Shown piece after piece: positions 21,865-33,687 of a stretch of 64,000 nt of DNA (positions within the stretch are counted from its first letter, which is position 1; each line of letters begins with the position of its first letter). The position numbers and the translations under genes are program-made. The DNA is taken from NCBI RefSeq assembly GCF_010093815.1, contig NW_022985551.1, positions 2,057,087-2,121,086 of the forward strand, written 5' to 3'. Origin of the DNA: Pseudovirgaria hyperparasitica (taxonomy: Eukaryota; Ascomycota; Dothideomycetes; Acrospermales; Acrospermaceae). Below the pieces are notes generated by a model that was given only the letters and a program-made list of their open reading frames with translations, was not told the DNA's origin and did not search any database.

Positions 21865-24800
21865 TCACGATGGGGGAACCATTGTCCATGTTGCTGCGTC
21901 GCAGCTCACCTCTTCAAAGTTGTGCAGGACGTCGAAGCCCATTGCCGAGAGTCCGTCAAAGTTGCCGTCTCCGTCCATCTGAAACACTAGTCGTCAGCAT
22001 CTGTACTCGCCATAAATAGCTCGAAATCCGAGAAATCACTCACATAGTCAAGAACACATGCAGTGGCTCCTTGGCCCTTGATCTGCCTCATGCCCAGCAG
22101 GATGAGCCCTTGCATCAACGTCGAGTACTCTCCCACCGCTGGCGATATCACCGGTGACGAAATCCCACCTGTAGGCTCATCAAGGTCTTTCATCGCCGGT
22201 ACGAACTCTGACATTCTGGACTGTGCAAAGTAGAGCACGACTGTGCCGACAATCGCTCCGTCTTCTGCCCTCTTAGCCCGTATAATGCCTGCCGCCGACG
22301 AATCTTGGAGCGCGAGCTTGTATACCTCCGCAAGCCCCTGTCTATTATTGGTTTTGATGTGGTCCAAAACTGGTCCGGCGTACTCCCATCCGTACACCAG
22401 GTCAAATTCAGCACCTGCACTTGCCAGACTCTTGGCCATGCCTTCTGGAGGACTCCAAGTTCCGAGGTTACGGGCGACCATCGTACAGACCGGTCTTGAC
22501 AGTGCTGTGTTCCATCCCATGTTGGAGAACCAGGATCTCAGTCTCTTTCTCTCGGCGCTGTGTCCGGTAGGTATACCAAGGAAAATGCTTGGCAGTCGTG
22601 TTCCTATCTGGAACCTCTTGATACCCTCGTGCTGGAGTAGGGTACGGATCGCTCTGTTGTGGAGTGAATGGCCGATAGAGAGCTTTCTCCGTGCAGGATC
22701 CACAAACAATGCCCCAATTGCGCCTGTCCCGGTCGTCTTGAAAAAGTATGTCGAGCAAAACCCGTACAATGCTTGTGTGCTGCTATTCCGTACCACGAAA
22801 TGGGCTTCGGTCACTTCTGCGTGATTGAGAAGGAAAGAATTGGATGAGGCGCTGGAAAGCTCCGAGCGCTGGTTGGGCGAACTGCCTTCAGTGACTGTCT
22901 TGATCAACGCATCCAACGCGTTCGCATCACGCTCCTCGTTGAAATTCTCGACAAGCCAGTGATGACGTGACTGGTGTAGCTTCTGACTTTGACTTATCGT
23001 CCCAGGTAGATTCCCAGCGGGATTTATGTCTCCGTACAGCACCTTCACCAGAGAGTTAAGCGCAGTTTCCGTAAAATCGTACGTGCAGATGTACGTCGGT
23101 ATAGACGGATCCATGGCAAAGTCATAAGGCGAACTGACTGAGACAACGATGAGTGGCTTCTCTCGTTTCTCACCACCAGTCGTGTACTGCATGTTGCATA
23201 TCATCGATACGTGCTTGGTGAAGCCATGCTGGTACAGGTTCCGGTTCGCATCCGCCGTAAGGATTACTACAGCGCTCGCTCGACTAATAAGGTTTTCATG
23301 AACTGGGCGCACGCCGTTTGCTGTGTAGGACGTATGCAGGACTCGACCGTTGCGCTGCCGAGCTAGAGACCTCCCTAGCTCGCGAAAAACTCTTTCTCCA
23401 CTCATCACTGACGCACTTCTCTCCCATACTGCTGGCTCGGGTGAGCCTGATGTGACAGTGTCAGAGAGCGCCCGCGATGCTGCAGAAGCCGCCAACGGCT
23501 TGACGAGTGGTGTAAGAAGTAAAAGTTCCTCCTCTGGTTCGAGAATGTTGGTTAATGGAAGAAGTCTACTCTTGTCTCGCACCACCGTGATTGAATTATT
23601 GTAGGCTTTCGTTGATAGTGATGTATGTGTGGGCTGTAGGTTTGCGAGATGCTCGATTCCAGGTGGATTCAACGCCTTTTCCCATGAGGTGCATTTCGAC
23701 TTCATCGTCAGCACCCGACGTAGCGACTGCTGAATTCTGTCTCTTGAGATCATAGCATTCTCAATGCCAAGCTTCAGCCCGGCAATGGCCTCTTGTTGCA
23801 CAGTAAAAGAGCGACAGAGGAGCACGATGTCACAGCCGGCGTTTACAGCCATGACAGTGCCGCCACCTACACCTATGTTGTGGCTCAATGCCTCCATCTC
23901 TAGACACTCGGAGACCACTACACCGTTGAACTTCAAATCTCTTCTCAGCAGATCGTCAACAACTTGGTCAGACAAGCAGGCATGCATGACATTCAAACCA
24001 GCTGACGACATCGCGCATCCTCCGACCATGACAGAGTCAAGACCCTGTGCAATAGCATTCTTGAAAGGTACGAGCGCACTGAGACTAAGCTGCTCGAGTG
24101 ATTCCGTAATGATTGGAACGTCCAACGCAGATCCCAAGAACTCCAGATTGCCGTAGGATGGAAAGTGCTTGCCAAGTGTAGCAAGTCCAGCTTCTTTATA
24201 CCCTTTCATGAACGCGACCCCGTAAGCTGAAACCTCTTGAGGGTCATCACCCGTTGTTCGAACGCCTAGTGGCTGATTGCGAGCATTCGTCAGGACATCC
24301 AAGCAAGGACCAAATATCCAATTGATTCCACACGAGGCTATCTCCTCGGCAGTGGCCTTGGCTACTTCAAAGACAAGTTCAGTAGACCCGGTAGCAGCCA
24401 TTCCCATGGCACTCGGGTATTGGCGAATGTAGATTTCATCGTAGAGACTGTTCACTCCTCCATTCTCTTGATCGACTCCGATAGCAAGTGGGACTGGATG
24501 ACCAGCATCGTGTGCTATCTTCTGGAGCTCGTAGACTAGTCTCGTCGTATCTTCGGCGGCTTGAAAAAGTCAGTGTACAGCAGCATACATACCAGTAGAC
24601 ACGGGCTCACATCTCAAGTTTTTTGCAGTCAGTAGGATGGAACCAAGGTGGTGTTTCTCAATTAGGGTTTTGATCTGTGGTGTTACAGTGGTGCCATCAA
24701 AGCCCATCATAAACAGTTGACCCTCATTGTCATCTTAGTCGCATGCTTTTCGCACTACCAATACAGTAACACTTCACATACCAGGGTTCTGGAACGATAT

Positions 24801-24895
24801 CAGTTAAAGATCACATGAGGTGCCATTGTCGCAATGAAATCGTACCTGTCCAGATCATCCCATACGGGATCAAGCTTTGAATCTTTCGCAGGCAT
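21865..24895 (-). CDS. nag3: NAG3-type GH3 beta-N-acetylglucosaminidase fused to a GNAT-like region (932 aa, 5 exons, 7-nt microexon)
   Basis: Predicted to cleave GlcNAc from chitin-derived oligomers; no signal peptide is seen, so it may act inside the cell. Exons: 24895-24846, 24788-24782 (7 nt), 24722-24611, 24559-22044 and 21978-21865. Joined junctions read DDLDRTLGQLFMMGFDG, AKNLRSAEDTTRLVYELQ and ACVLDYMDGDGNFDGLSAMG. The GH3 part (about 1-550) has IGVDQENGGVNS, FGPCLDVL, GKHFPSYGN (about 186-194) and GVVVSECLEMEAL (about 270-282). The C-terminal 300 residues look like GNAT acetyltransferase halves (GALFVDPARRKLSIGHSLHNRAIRTL is a motif-A-like acetyl-CoA segment). The bacterial NagZ His-Asp dyad region and the nucleophile Asp are not matched. 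The gene is divergent from DAC1. Confidence 0.9.
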
Positions 24896-25734
24896 CGTGA
24901 TGGCACTGCGCGATTCACGGCCGCGCGATACACTGTAATTCTGACAAACACAGTCGATAGCCGTACCTACGTGTCCCACTTAGTTACAAGGTGGTATCAA
25001 CCATATTTGCGACAGAAAGATGGATGGAGAAGTGGGTCGAGAACTGTTCCAGCGGAGGCGTTCACAGTGAGACGTTGCACCAGGCCGCACTATCAATGTT
25101 CAGTGAGTCAGAGTCGGGTTGGATGCCGCAGCGTGAATGGATGAAGTGTCAAGAGGTTGAGGTTGAGGTTGCATTTGGCCCTGGGGTAAGCTATCAAGCG
25201 CCTTGACACTCGTGGTGTGACCACCCGAGCAGCCAAGTGGAATAGCGCCCTGTCAACACACTTCTCTCCCCACCCAGTAGCCATCCAGACTTCAACGTTG
25301 CATACACCACCACCACCACCCTTACATCAGGCCTCCTCACGATGCTGCTTTATCATCTCCATCTGCGATGAAATGCTATGGGGCTGCAGCTTACCATCGT
25401 CTGTTGCTACACTGGCGCTATCTGATCGACGAGGATGCTGGCTAGGTACCTTGGTCGCCATGACGTTGCACCTTGCTTAGTCCACGATACCACTGCCAGA
25501 GTCGCAAAGATGCCTTTGGATAAGCCATCACCACGACTAGATCTAGTGAACGCCTTTTGTAATCCAAAACTTGCTATGAGGTAACCCTGGACGGTTGACT
25601 TTTATGCTCTCTGCTGTCTTGTCTGTGCATGCTCTGTTGTTCCACCCCGAATCAATCTCACCTCTCTCCAAGCAATTGGTAGACATAACATATCATTCTG
25701 CCAGTACCAGTTCCTGCCATAGGGTGACACGAAA
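24896..25734. promoter_or_regulatory. Shared divergent promoter region of NAG3 and DAC1
   Basis: The 839-bp region separates the NAG3 and DAC1 start codons. It contains two CGCAAA cores: GTCGCAAAT on the minus strand (25013-25005), a full match to the Ndt80 site gNCRCAAAW, and GTCGCAAAG on the plus strand at 25501-25509. A CCACCA run lies near 25303-25319. Short frames here resemble nothing known. RON1 control is inferred from the motifs and the cluster, not shown. Confidence 0.55.
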
Positions 25735-27078
25735 ATGCCTTCGGCCATCTCAGACTCGTCCACACTGGGTGCCCAGACCGGCATAACGAAGTTCACAAAC
25801 TGTCTTCTTGTCAGAGACAATCAGCTTGTCACTGAAGACCTATGGATAAGCACGATCACAGGAAAGATCTTGAAGAGCCAAGAAGTCTTCTACGGAAACC
25901 AAGCTGCACCGGATCGTATCATCGACCTCGGAGGACGTATCATTGCCCCGGGCTTCATCGACGCACAGCTGAATGGCGCCTTTGGCTTCGATTTCTCGCA
26001 AGAGCCGGAGAGCTCGACGGCCTATATCAAGGGCCTTCGAAGTCTGAACAGGAATCTGATAAAGACTGGCGTCACATCATATACTCCGACCGTCACGAGT
26101 CAGAAGGCTGAGCTGTATAAGGAGGTGCGTCAACGTGAAGTTGTGCGCATGTGCTTCTCCTAAAGTACTTCACAGGTAGTCCCACATCTGGGGCCTTCTG
26201 GCGAATTGAGAGATCCTACTGAAGGCGCAGAATCCCTTGGTGCCCATCTCGAAGGGCCATTCTTAAACCCCACGAAGAACGGCATCCACAGCGTCTCCGT
26301 GCTCCGCGACGCCCCTACCGGCTTCGCAGACCTAGAAGCCTGCTATGGTGCCACGAACCTCCTCCCTCACAAGTCACCAATCAAATACATCACCATGGCT
26401 CCCGAACTGCCCGGCGCCATGTCCAACATCGCCGAACTCAAAGCCCGTGGAATCAGCGTGTCCATCGGCCACTCCGAAGCAACATACGAAGAAGCCTGCG
26501 CGGCCGTGTCTGCCGGCGCCACGATGATAACCCATCTCTTCAACGCCATGCGCCCGCTGCACCACCGCAACCCAGGCATCTTCGGCCTGCTCGGAACAGA
26601 GTCTCCAAGTCTGCGCAAGCCATTCTTCGGCGTCATCGCTGACGGCATCCACCTCCACTCCACGTCCGTGAAGATTGCATGGAACGCCCATCCAGACGGC
26701 ATGATCCTCGTCACGGACGCGATGAGTCTCGTCGGTCTGCCGGACGGCACTTACGACTGGACGAATGGCTCGCGGATCGTGAAGCGGGGCGCGTTACTGA
26801 CGCTCGAGGAGAATGAGGATAAGATTGCTGGCAGTAGCATCACGCTCGTGGGCTGCGTCAACAACTTCCTGAACTGGACTGGTGCTTCCATTCCCGACGC
26901 TATCAAAGCTGTCACGTCAACACCGGCAAGAATGCTTGGTCTCGAAGGCAAGAAAGGGTCTCTGGAGCCGGGTGCTGATGCAGATCTGGTGGTCTTGACA
27001 GAAGACGTGAGTGCCGAAGGATTGCGCGATCTTCGCGTCGAGCAAGTATGGAAGTTTGGAAATAAAGTTCACGAGTAA
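25735..27078 (+). CDS. dac1: N-acetylglucosamine-6-phosphate deacetylase (430 aa, 2 exons)
   Basis: Amidohydrolase that converts GlcNAc-6-P to glucosamine-6-P plus acetate, the step before the deaminase. Exons: 25735-26124 and 26176-27078. The 51-nt intron (GTGCGT...TTCACAG) is phase 0 and contains an in-frame stop, so it must be removed. NagA features: PGFIDAQLNGAFGFDF near residue 80 (early metal-site strand, with Gln-Leu-Asn where many homologues have His-x-His-Gly), GAHLEGPFLNPTKNGIH with Glu156, SIGHSEATYEEA (His229), ITHLFNAMRPLHHRNPG (His250) and LVTDAM with the catalytic Asp311. Length matches the family. Its divergent partner is NAG3. Confidence 0.94.
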
Positions 27079-27478
27079 TTTCGAACATTGTTTACTTTCA
27101 CAAGGGCGTATTGATCACGGATTAGAGGCGTAAATTGGACCGTGTAATGATAACAAAAGAAACTGGCTGTCAATTATGAGAGACAGCCTAAGTGTTAGAC
27201 GTACATGACTTCAGAAGGTTTCAAAGATACCCCATAGATTTATGTTTAACGAAGCGTGTCTGTATTTATCTCCAGTAGAGGAGTTTCCTGTCTCGTGTGC
27301 ATATCTTGCTCTGTTGTATATATATCATTAGCGTGTATCAATACCATATGAATCGACAAAGACTTCTGACGTGAACACGCCACAGCGAGCGCAGCATCAC
27401 GGCTAGCCAAGGAAAACATGCACAAGAACGGTACGGCATCATCATTTCCAATTACATAAGACTCACACCGAGTCAATC
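27079..27478. other. Intergenic (convergent 3' ends of DAC1 and SEC12)
   Basis: 400 bp between two stop codons, AT-richer than its neighbours. It should contain both 3' UTRs and polyadenylation signals. No gene or repeat is seen. Confidence 0.5.
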
Positions 27479-29509
27479 TCATCCGTGTATCGCTTCTGCA
27501 GCGGCCCTGCCGACCATACCTGCGAGCTCACCAAAGAAGACACCTTTCAGAACAGTCTCGCCCTCATTCGCCGCCCACTGACCAGCCTTGGACAGGCGAT
27601 TCTTCCAGATTTCCTTCTCATGCTTGCTCAAATCTTCCCACTTCTTCAAGTTCTCGTTTGCTGCGAGCTCTTCCAAGTCATGGTGAATATCGGTATCGAC
27701 CTTATGAGGCTCGTCTTCGGAGCTGGTGACCACAATGGCTTTGTCTTCGAGATGCTCGTCAAGGTCCTTCGCTCGGCGATGCGGTAGGAGGTCGCGAAGG
27801 CTGTGACGGATTTTAGCAATCGGAATATCATCAACACCAGGAATGACCTGCTGCTGCACAGGCTGATTTGATGGATGAAATCTATCACCAGCAGGTCGCA
27901 GGTTTGACATGATATCAAGAACTTGTTGTGGGAATATCCGGATTTCTTGACCGCCCTTCGCGTTGATATACGACTGGAGGAGTAAGAGGCTGACAAGGAA
28001 GGCGAAGCCCAGCACGAAAAGACCGGCTCCTTGTTCTAAGAGGTTGCTAGCACCAGTGTAGAGGACGTATGGTGAGCCATGTTTTTTAGCTTGTAGTGGT
28101 ATGAGCGAAAAGGTGTCGACCACAACAGTATTCCCAAATGAGGTCGATGCCACTCGTAGATACTGCGCGGTTGGTGAAGTCCTCCTATCTGAGTCTGGTG
28201 TACTTGAACTAGAGGTCCATGGCGAGTGAAAGGGTGAGAGCACCACTTTCGTTATTGACGTGGGATGGACGTCGCGGAGGACTGTGAAATTGTGTAAGCT
28301 GCTGAATGACTCCTTCTCAGGTCCTCGGTAGTCTATAGTAAACATGCTGATAGAGATATCATTCCCGGCGACAGCAATGGCTATTTGCCTAGCCCCCTTT
28401 TCATCGGGGTTGAGTTCGCTAATATCCATGTCAACAGCAGCCTTGACATGTCTTGCGAGCTTCTTCGTGGATACGATTGTACCAGCCGAACGCGTGGAGT
28501 AGAGCTTCAGCACACGAAGCTCTACACCCGACTGTTTTGGAAGGTTCACCAGCAGGAGTATATGTGAGGGACTAAGCCACCTCAATGAACGAAGCCGAGG
28601 CCGAACCTTGCCTTCAAATGTGTCTGGAGATGGCAGCGAGAAGACCGCCCTGGGAGTCTTTGGCGTTCCAATAGCTTCCTTCTTCTCGAAGTCGTATTTC
28701 ACCTCCGAAATGAAAACCTCCTGGTCTGTGCAGTATGCAACGTTGAAGCCACCGTTGTCGCTCTCGAGTATGTCGATATCATTAGCTTCTACACCTTCAA
28801 CAGGTGTGATGCGCTGGATGACCTGCCCCTCCGAGGGCTGCGCTACAGTCGCATCAAATATGACAACTTCATGCTCTTGTCCTGCGAGGCCAGAAGCGAT
28901 TGCACCGATCCGCTTTGTGCTGGTCGCATTCTTCCTAGGCCGAGAAAGACGGAGTACACGTTGATATGCTTCCGACTTGACTGTATCCTTTTTTGGTGGC
29001 GTGAAAAGGCGTGCCTGTCCAAGAAGCTGTATCTCTCCTTGTATCCTTTCGGTAACCTCTGACTTCTTTTTCGGCAATTTGATCTCGAAGGATCGGAAAT
29101 GCGTATTTCTAGACGCCTTGAGCTCTGCATCTGAGGAGTTTATGCCGGCAAACGTAATGATGCTATCCTTCTGAGCGAGATTTGCAAGAGAAGTTACTGA
29201 GTCTTCGTCTGTTGAAAGTTCTATTTCAGCAGCAGTCGTGATTTCGGAACGTGACGAGACATCAAGGGCAGTCTAGAGGCCGTTAATCGGTGCGAAATCT
29301 GGCGTCTTGCGCATGCATACAATTTTGTTTTTGACGCCGCTTCTTCCTGAATTTCGAGTCAACCTCTACATATGCGCGTATCAAGGAATGTGAATCTCAC
29401 CAGCTCCACCACCTCCACCAACGACTAAATAGTTCCGGTAGGGGTCGAATGCGGCTGCGACAATGGGATAGGAGAGCGTACACTTCGTGAAAGAGACTGG
29501 AGGCGCCAT
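27479..29509 (-). CDS. SEC12: SEC12-type guanine nucleotide exchange factor for SAR1 (642 aa, 3 exons)
   Basis: ER membrane protein that loads SAR1 with GTP to start COPII coat assembly. Exons: 29509-29401, 29346-29321 (26 nt) and 29272-27479; introns are 54 and 48 nt. The N-terminus MAPPVSFTKCTLSYPIVAAA followed by NYLVVGGGGGAGRSGVKNKI is the conserved first blade and glycine loop of fungal Sec12. A cytosolic beta-propeller follows (SGLAGQEHEVVIFDA, RLRSLRWLSPSHILLLVN). A single membrane helix sits at about 461-481 (AGLFVLGFAFLVSLLLLQSYI), then a lumenal tail ends in a Trp-rich helix (KWEDLSKHEKEIWKNRL). The type II topology fits SEC12. Identity is strong by architecture. Confidence 0.88.
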
Positions 29510-30451
29510 AGGGAACGGATTGCAGGTCCTAGGAGGGAATGAAATATTTACAATCTGCAAGGGTCAATAGAATCAGGCGTAACACATAGGTGATAGAGTG
29601 CAAGGGCAGCGCGCAACTTGGAATCCAGGGAAACGCGAACGTGGTGCGCGCGGTGACGTTGTTACGGCAGACTGCTTGTACCACGCTAGCACTCTTTGTA
29701 GCTGCCAGGGTAAGGACTAGATCCATCAAACATGCACATATACATTGCTTTAAAGTGCATTCCCCTCATCATTATGACACCTCGCTAAGTTCCTTTTTAT
29801 GAAGTCGAGACGACACGCTCTCGATGGGCCCGACTTGTTACGTGATTGTCCTTGTGCCTTTTGTTTTTCCCCACCAACCGTCCATTAACAAGCGCTGTAT
29901 CAACCACTACGGAGATCATTCGCTTCGCTATGGTTCTCTTATATCTATGGACTAAAGCATTGAATATGATGTAAATAAGCTTTTTCAAGCGTGCTGGAAT
30001 CTCGAGGTGCACTTCTGGCACCCGAAAAGTGATAAAGCTGTGCGTTTTTCGTTTAGCAATGAGAAGTGATGTGGAATGACCTTGTTCGACAGATCGTTGT
30101 TATATATCGAGCTGCTATTGGTCCCGGAATCTCCAGATCTACCCCAATATACTTTATAATATATGAACGGAGTTGTAGATCTCGTGTCCAGGAGTATGTA
30201 CGTAGACAAGAAAGTTTCAATCATGCGCCCTAGGTGCCGGATAAATTGCAATGAGTGGGGTGTCGAGCACGATCGTGCCATGGCTTAATTAATACCATTT
30301 CATCATATGGACAATCAAGCTCAAGATATTTCGTCAGAAGTTTTCGGATAAACTCGAATGGAGTGTATAAAAGAAAACGCCAATGGCCGTCGTCTTAATG
30401 CCATAGTCAACATACTGCAGTTCTCTTACATTTGCCAGAAGACCTACCACC
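29510..30451. other. Intergenic between SEC12 and the expansin-like gene (divergent)
   Basis: This contains the 5' flank of SEC12 and the promoter of the expansin-like gene. Short frames on both strands look random. A TATA-like element is listed separately. Confidence 0.45.
30366..30373 (+). promoter_or_regulatory. TATA box of the expansin-like gene
   Basis: TATAAAAG lies about 80 bp upstream of the ATG at 30452, a typical distance for a TATA-containing fungal promoter. Confidence 0.55.
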
Positions 30452-31063
30452 ATGACGTTTACATTGGTGCTTTCAGCTTTGATTTTGGTAAGAGTATCAC
30501 TCGCCCAGACGTACTCAGCTTCATTCACTCAGTACGGATCGACAGACAGCTGGGGCTCCGGTAACTGCAATGTCAATACAGCAGCTTGTGGTTTCTATAC
30601 AAATGTAAGGGGCTCTTTGAGCGATTGCTCTGATTTTGGTTGACGCCCTCAGCCCGGATACTCTGCTGCGGTGTCTGAGAACCTCTACGGCGTCGGTCCA
30701 GGAGCTGGAGCGGGTCCAGCATGCGGTGCTTGCTACAGATTGACAGCACAGAAGGACAGCTCAGGCAACACACTCAGGAATGCGGGCACAAGTATTGTGG
30801 TCATGGTGAACAACCTTTGCCCAGGTATGTAGCACAGCCCGTTGAACCTTGCATATCTGAGACGCGCCTTAGCATCCGGAAATCCGCTTTGCAGTCAGAA
30901 TGGTCTGTCTGGCCAAAACCAGTATGGGGCAAATGTCAACTTTGATCTTTGCATTGACTCCGGAGCAGCCGGAGCACTGTTTGGTGATTCCGGAGTGGGA
31001 CTGGCAACAGGTTCTGCTGAAGAAGTGGATTGTTCGCAGTGGTCAGGAACGCAACGGTCGTAG
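30452..31063 (+). CDS. Secreted barwin/expansin-like (double-psi beta-barrel) protein (171 aa, 3 exons)
   Basis: Likely extracellular, acting on or loosening polysaccharide walls. Exons: 30452-30604, 30653-30824 and 30873-31063; both introns are 48 nt. The first 18 residues, MTFTLVLSALILVRVSLA, are a clear signal peptide. The mature part reads YGSTDSWGSGNCNVNTAACGFYTN, then NPGYSAAVSENLYG, GPACGACYRLT, VMVNNLCP and FDLCIDSGAAGALFG, the pattern of EG45/expansin domain-1 and Asp f 7-like proteins with paired cysteines. There is no carbohydrate-binding module. GH45 endoglucanases share the fold, but the classic catalytic YWDCC segment is not seen, so enzyme activity is doubtful. It is not linked to the GlcNAc cluster beyond proximity. 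Confidence 0.78.
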
Positions 31064-31952
31064 ATTAAGGGCTCCTCTAAGGTACGACGCCAGGTGGCCA
31101 GATTAGCGACTGTGTAGGACTTGCTCGTACATAGATATACCAGGCAATGTGAAAATAGACTTACATGGAACAAAGAAACGTAGATGTATGTGACGCAGGA
31201 TTAATGCGCTCACCACATGTGCCGGTATCGATAAGCCATGTTGACAATTCTAGCGTGCGCTCAGGTTGTGAACCCTGTCACAAATATCGAATCACGATCT
31301 CCGATCCACTGTCGCCCGGACAGCATCTTTCAGCCTTCTGTCCTAGCCAACCACGCTCAGTGATGGGCTCGTTGTCAGGCCACACAGTGATGCGCTGTCT
31401 GGTGAGGTTCTTAGCTGCCATTGCTGACTGTTGCTATCGAAAAAAGTGATGGAATGGCAAGTTTATTGGATGGCAAAAGACTGCCAAAAATAGGAAACTG
31501 TCCATAGCCTAGCCGCCCAAATAGGCTTAGTGTAGTGTCTCTGCTCCATCTTGGACTGAAAGTGTGTTGGAGGCCGTGAAGCCTTGGCCGCGCCCCCTGT
31601 TGCACCAAGCGAGGGCGCCTTGTATCCACCACCTTGCTCGTCTTTCTCTTCCGCCTCATCACAGCCATTCGCATCCTCACTCTTCGGCACACCCGCTCGC
31701 TCGTTGTTGCCCTTCTCTCTACCTCATCCTTCTTCTCCTTTACTCGTCACTCGCTTAGCAGGAAAAGGGAAGATTGAAAGACTTGTATACACTCCAAGGG
31801 GGGTCCAACAAACCTTTTGCTTTTGACTCGCCGGACATTTGACCACGACTTCACGATCCCGATCCCGTACGCCCTCGTTGTATCTCGCGACTCCTCCCCC
31901 GATATATTCTTCATTCAGTTCAATCGCCTTTGCAAAATTCCTCCTATCCACT
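31064..31952. other. Intergenic; C/T-rich leader before the next gene
   Basis: The second half (about 31570-31950) is pyrimidine-rich on the plus strand and probably holds the promoter and 5' UTR of the gene at 31953. No other feature is seen. Confidence 0.45.
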
Positions 31953-32896
31953 ATGAGGCCTTCTCAGCTCCTGACAACCGTGTTTGCCGCCTCTCTGGCA
32001 TCCGCATTTTCCTTCGATTCTCTGAAAGACATAAACGCTGTTGGAGGAATTGAAGATATATTATATCGGCGGCAGGACAACAATGATGAGTCAGGTACGG
32101 CATTATACGATACTCCTGCGTATCGACGCCACTAACAATTTCATAGCCTCAGCGCGAGTGACAGATCCACCGAAGACCACGGGCGGCAAGGAACCATCAC
32201 GAACAGGAGATAACACAGCTCAGGAAACTGGGTCAGAACAGACAGGCACCGAAAGAGGCACACGCACCATAACGAGCTCGCCTACCGAGTCCATTGACGT
32301 CGATCCACGTCTACCCGCCGGCGGCATTTCTATGATCACCCCCTCCGCCATCGCCGTGGCATCATACTACAAGATCGGCGACTGGGTCACTTTTGCGTGG
32401 AACTACACCTCTCTCGAAGTTACTCCGACTGCTGTTGACGTCGTCGCCTCATGTACAAAGAACCAGCAGCTATACACACTCGCCGTAAATCAGACATGGG
32501 AGGATAGCAACACAGTCTTCTGGGATACAGGCGCATACCAGGCCTCGGCAACAGTACCACTTTTGACCGAAACGTACACACTGATTGTCTACGACGCCGA
32601 CAGCAGTATCAGCGCCACCCCAAAAGCAGGATATCTTGGGTCGTCAGGCTCATTTACGTTTGGCATGTACGTCAGGCAGCCATACTCGGATCTCGACAGC
32701 AGTACGTATTCAACTCCTCATCATATCTTGCCTCTACTGACTCAATACAGACGGTAAATTCAACTGTCCAACATGCAACAGCGGCAGCAGTCTTCTTACC
32801 GGTAACGAGAAGCAAACGCTCGGGTTCCTATTTACCATGGCGACCATAACCGTGCTATCATTTACCTGGTTCGGCAGCGGCTTCGGCCTTTTCTAA
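31953..32896 (+). CDS. Conserved fungal secreted/membrane protein of unknown function (280 aa, 3 exons; DUF7137-like)
   Basis: Exons: 31953-32094, 32147-32701 and 32751-32896; introns are 52 and 49 nt. A signal peptide (MRPSQLLTTVFAASLASAFS) is followed by a Thr/Gly-rich linker. Then comes a beta-rich domain: LPAGGISMITPSAIAVASYY, KIGDWVTFAWNYTSL, VDVVASC, VFWDTGAYQASATVPLLTET and YTLIVYDADSSISATP. A CPTCNSG motif precedes a C-terminal hydrophobic segment (LGFLFTMATITVLSFTWF) that is a membrane helix or GPI-like signal. I have seen this architecture in many ascomycete proteins (DUF7137, from memory); no biochemical role is known to me. A lumenal or cell-surface protein is the best reading. 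Confidence 0.75.
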
Positions 32897-33687
32897 GTCC
32901 AACACAGCGCTCCACCATTCTTATCCTATCGAATAAAAAGGACTTGTCCGGCCGGACTTCACATCATATTTAATCGCAACGCCACCGGGATCGTGTGCGC
33001 CTCCATTCATTCACTGTGCATTATTAGTTTACGACCACCACTATTGACGCCAACTATACTATTCAGGCTGGAGGGTGCATTCTGCAACAAAGACTATTGG
33101 CGTATTTGTGCGATTATAGGGGTCATATGGGCCCTTGAGGCGGTGCAATCGGGTGGAATTTGACATTGTGTGAAAGAGGGGAATATGATGTGGTGATAGG
33201 GAACAAGATGTACCGACCTGTGGAAAGGTTATTATACAGTGAGCATGCTACTCGAGTGGAAGAGAATTGATATAATGAAGATTTGACGCTGCGCCATGTG
33301 AGCATCACCCTTTCTGTCAGGCCTTAAATGACACTAGCTCCAACTGTAACGCAGGATGCGCCTGAAATCGTTTTCATAATGCTTCATTTCTTTATGCTTG
33401 GTACTAAACTCCTGCTGTGAAGGCCATGATCCCATGATAAGAATGATATGTATATGACATTAGAGACAGATATGAGAATGGTATGGCTTAATGCCTGCAC
33501 TAGCCCCGCTTTCTCAGCCCATCCTTTCATGCATGCGAGCGACAGAATGTATTAAAATGTGTTAAAGAGCTTGAAGCTAGAAGAAACGGTCGAGTGATGG
33601 TCGTTCACGGACTTCCAACGTACCGTACCTGCGGTAAGAAGCATGTGTGTCACTAGCGAGGGTCGAAGATGACGCCGACGACGTCCA
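32897..33687. other. Intergenic, convergent
   Basis: It lies between two 3' ends. A canonical AATAAA sits 36 bp after the first stop codon. The rest has no recognised feature. Confidence 0.45.
32932..32937 (+). terminator. Polyadenylation signal AATAAA
   Basis: Exact AATAAA 36 nt downstream of the TAA at 32894-32896. The distance and context fit a polyadenylation signal for that gene. Confidence 0.45.
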
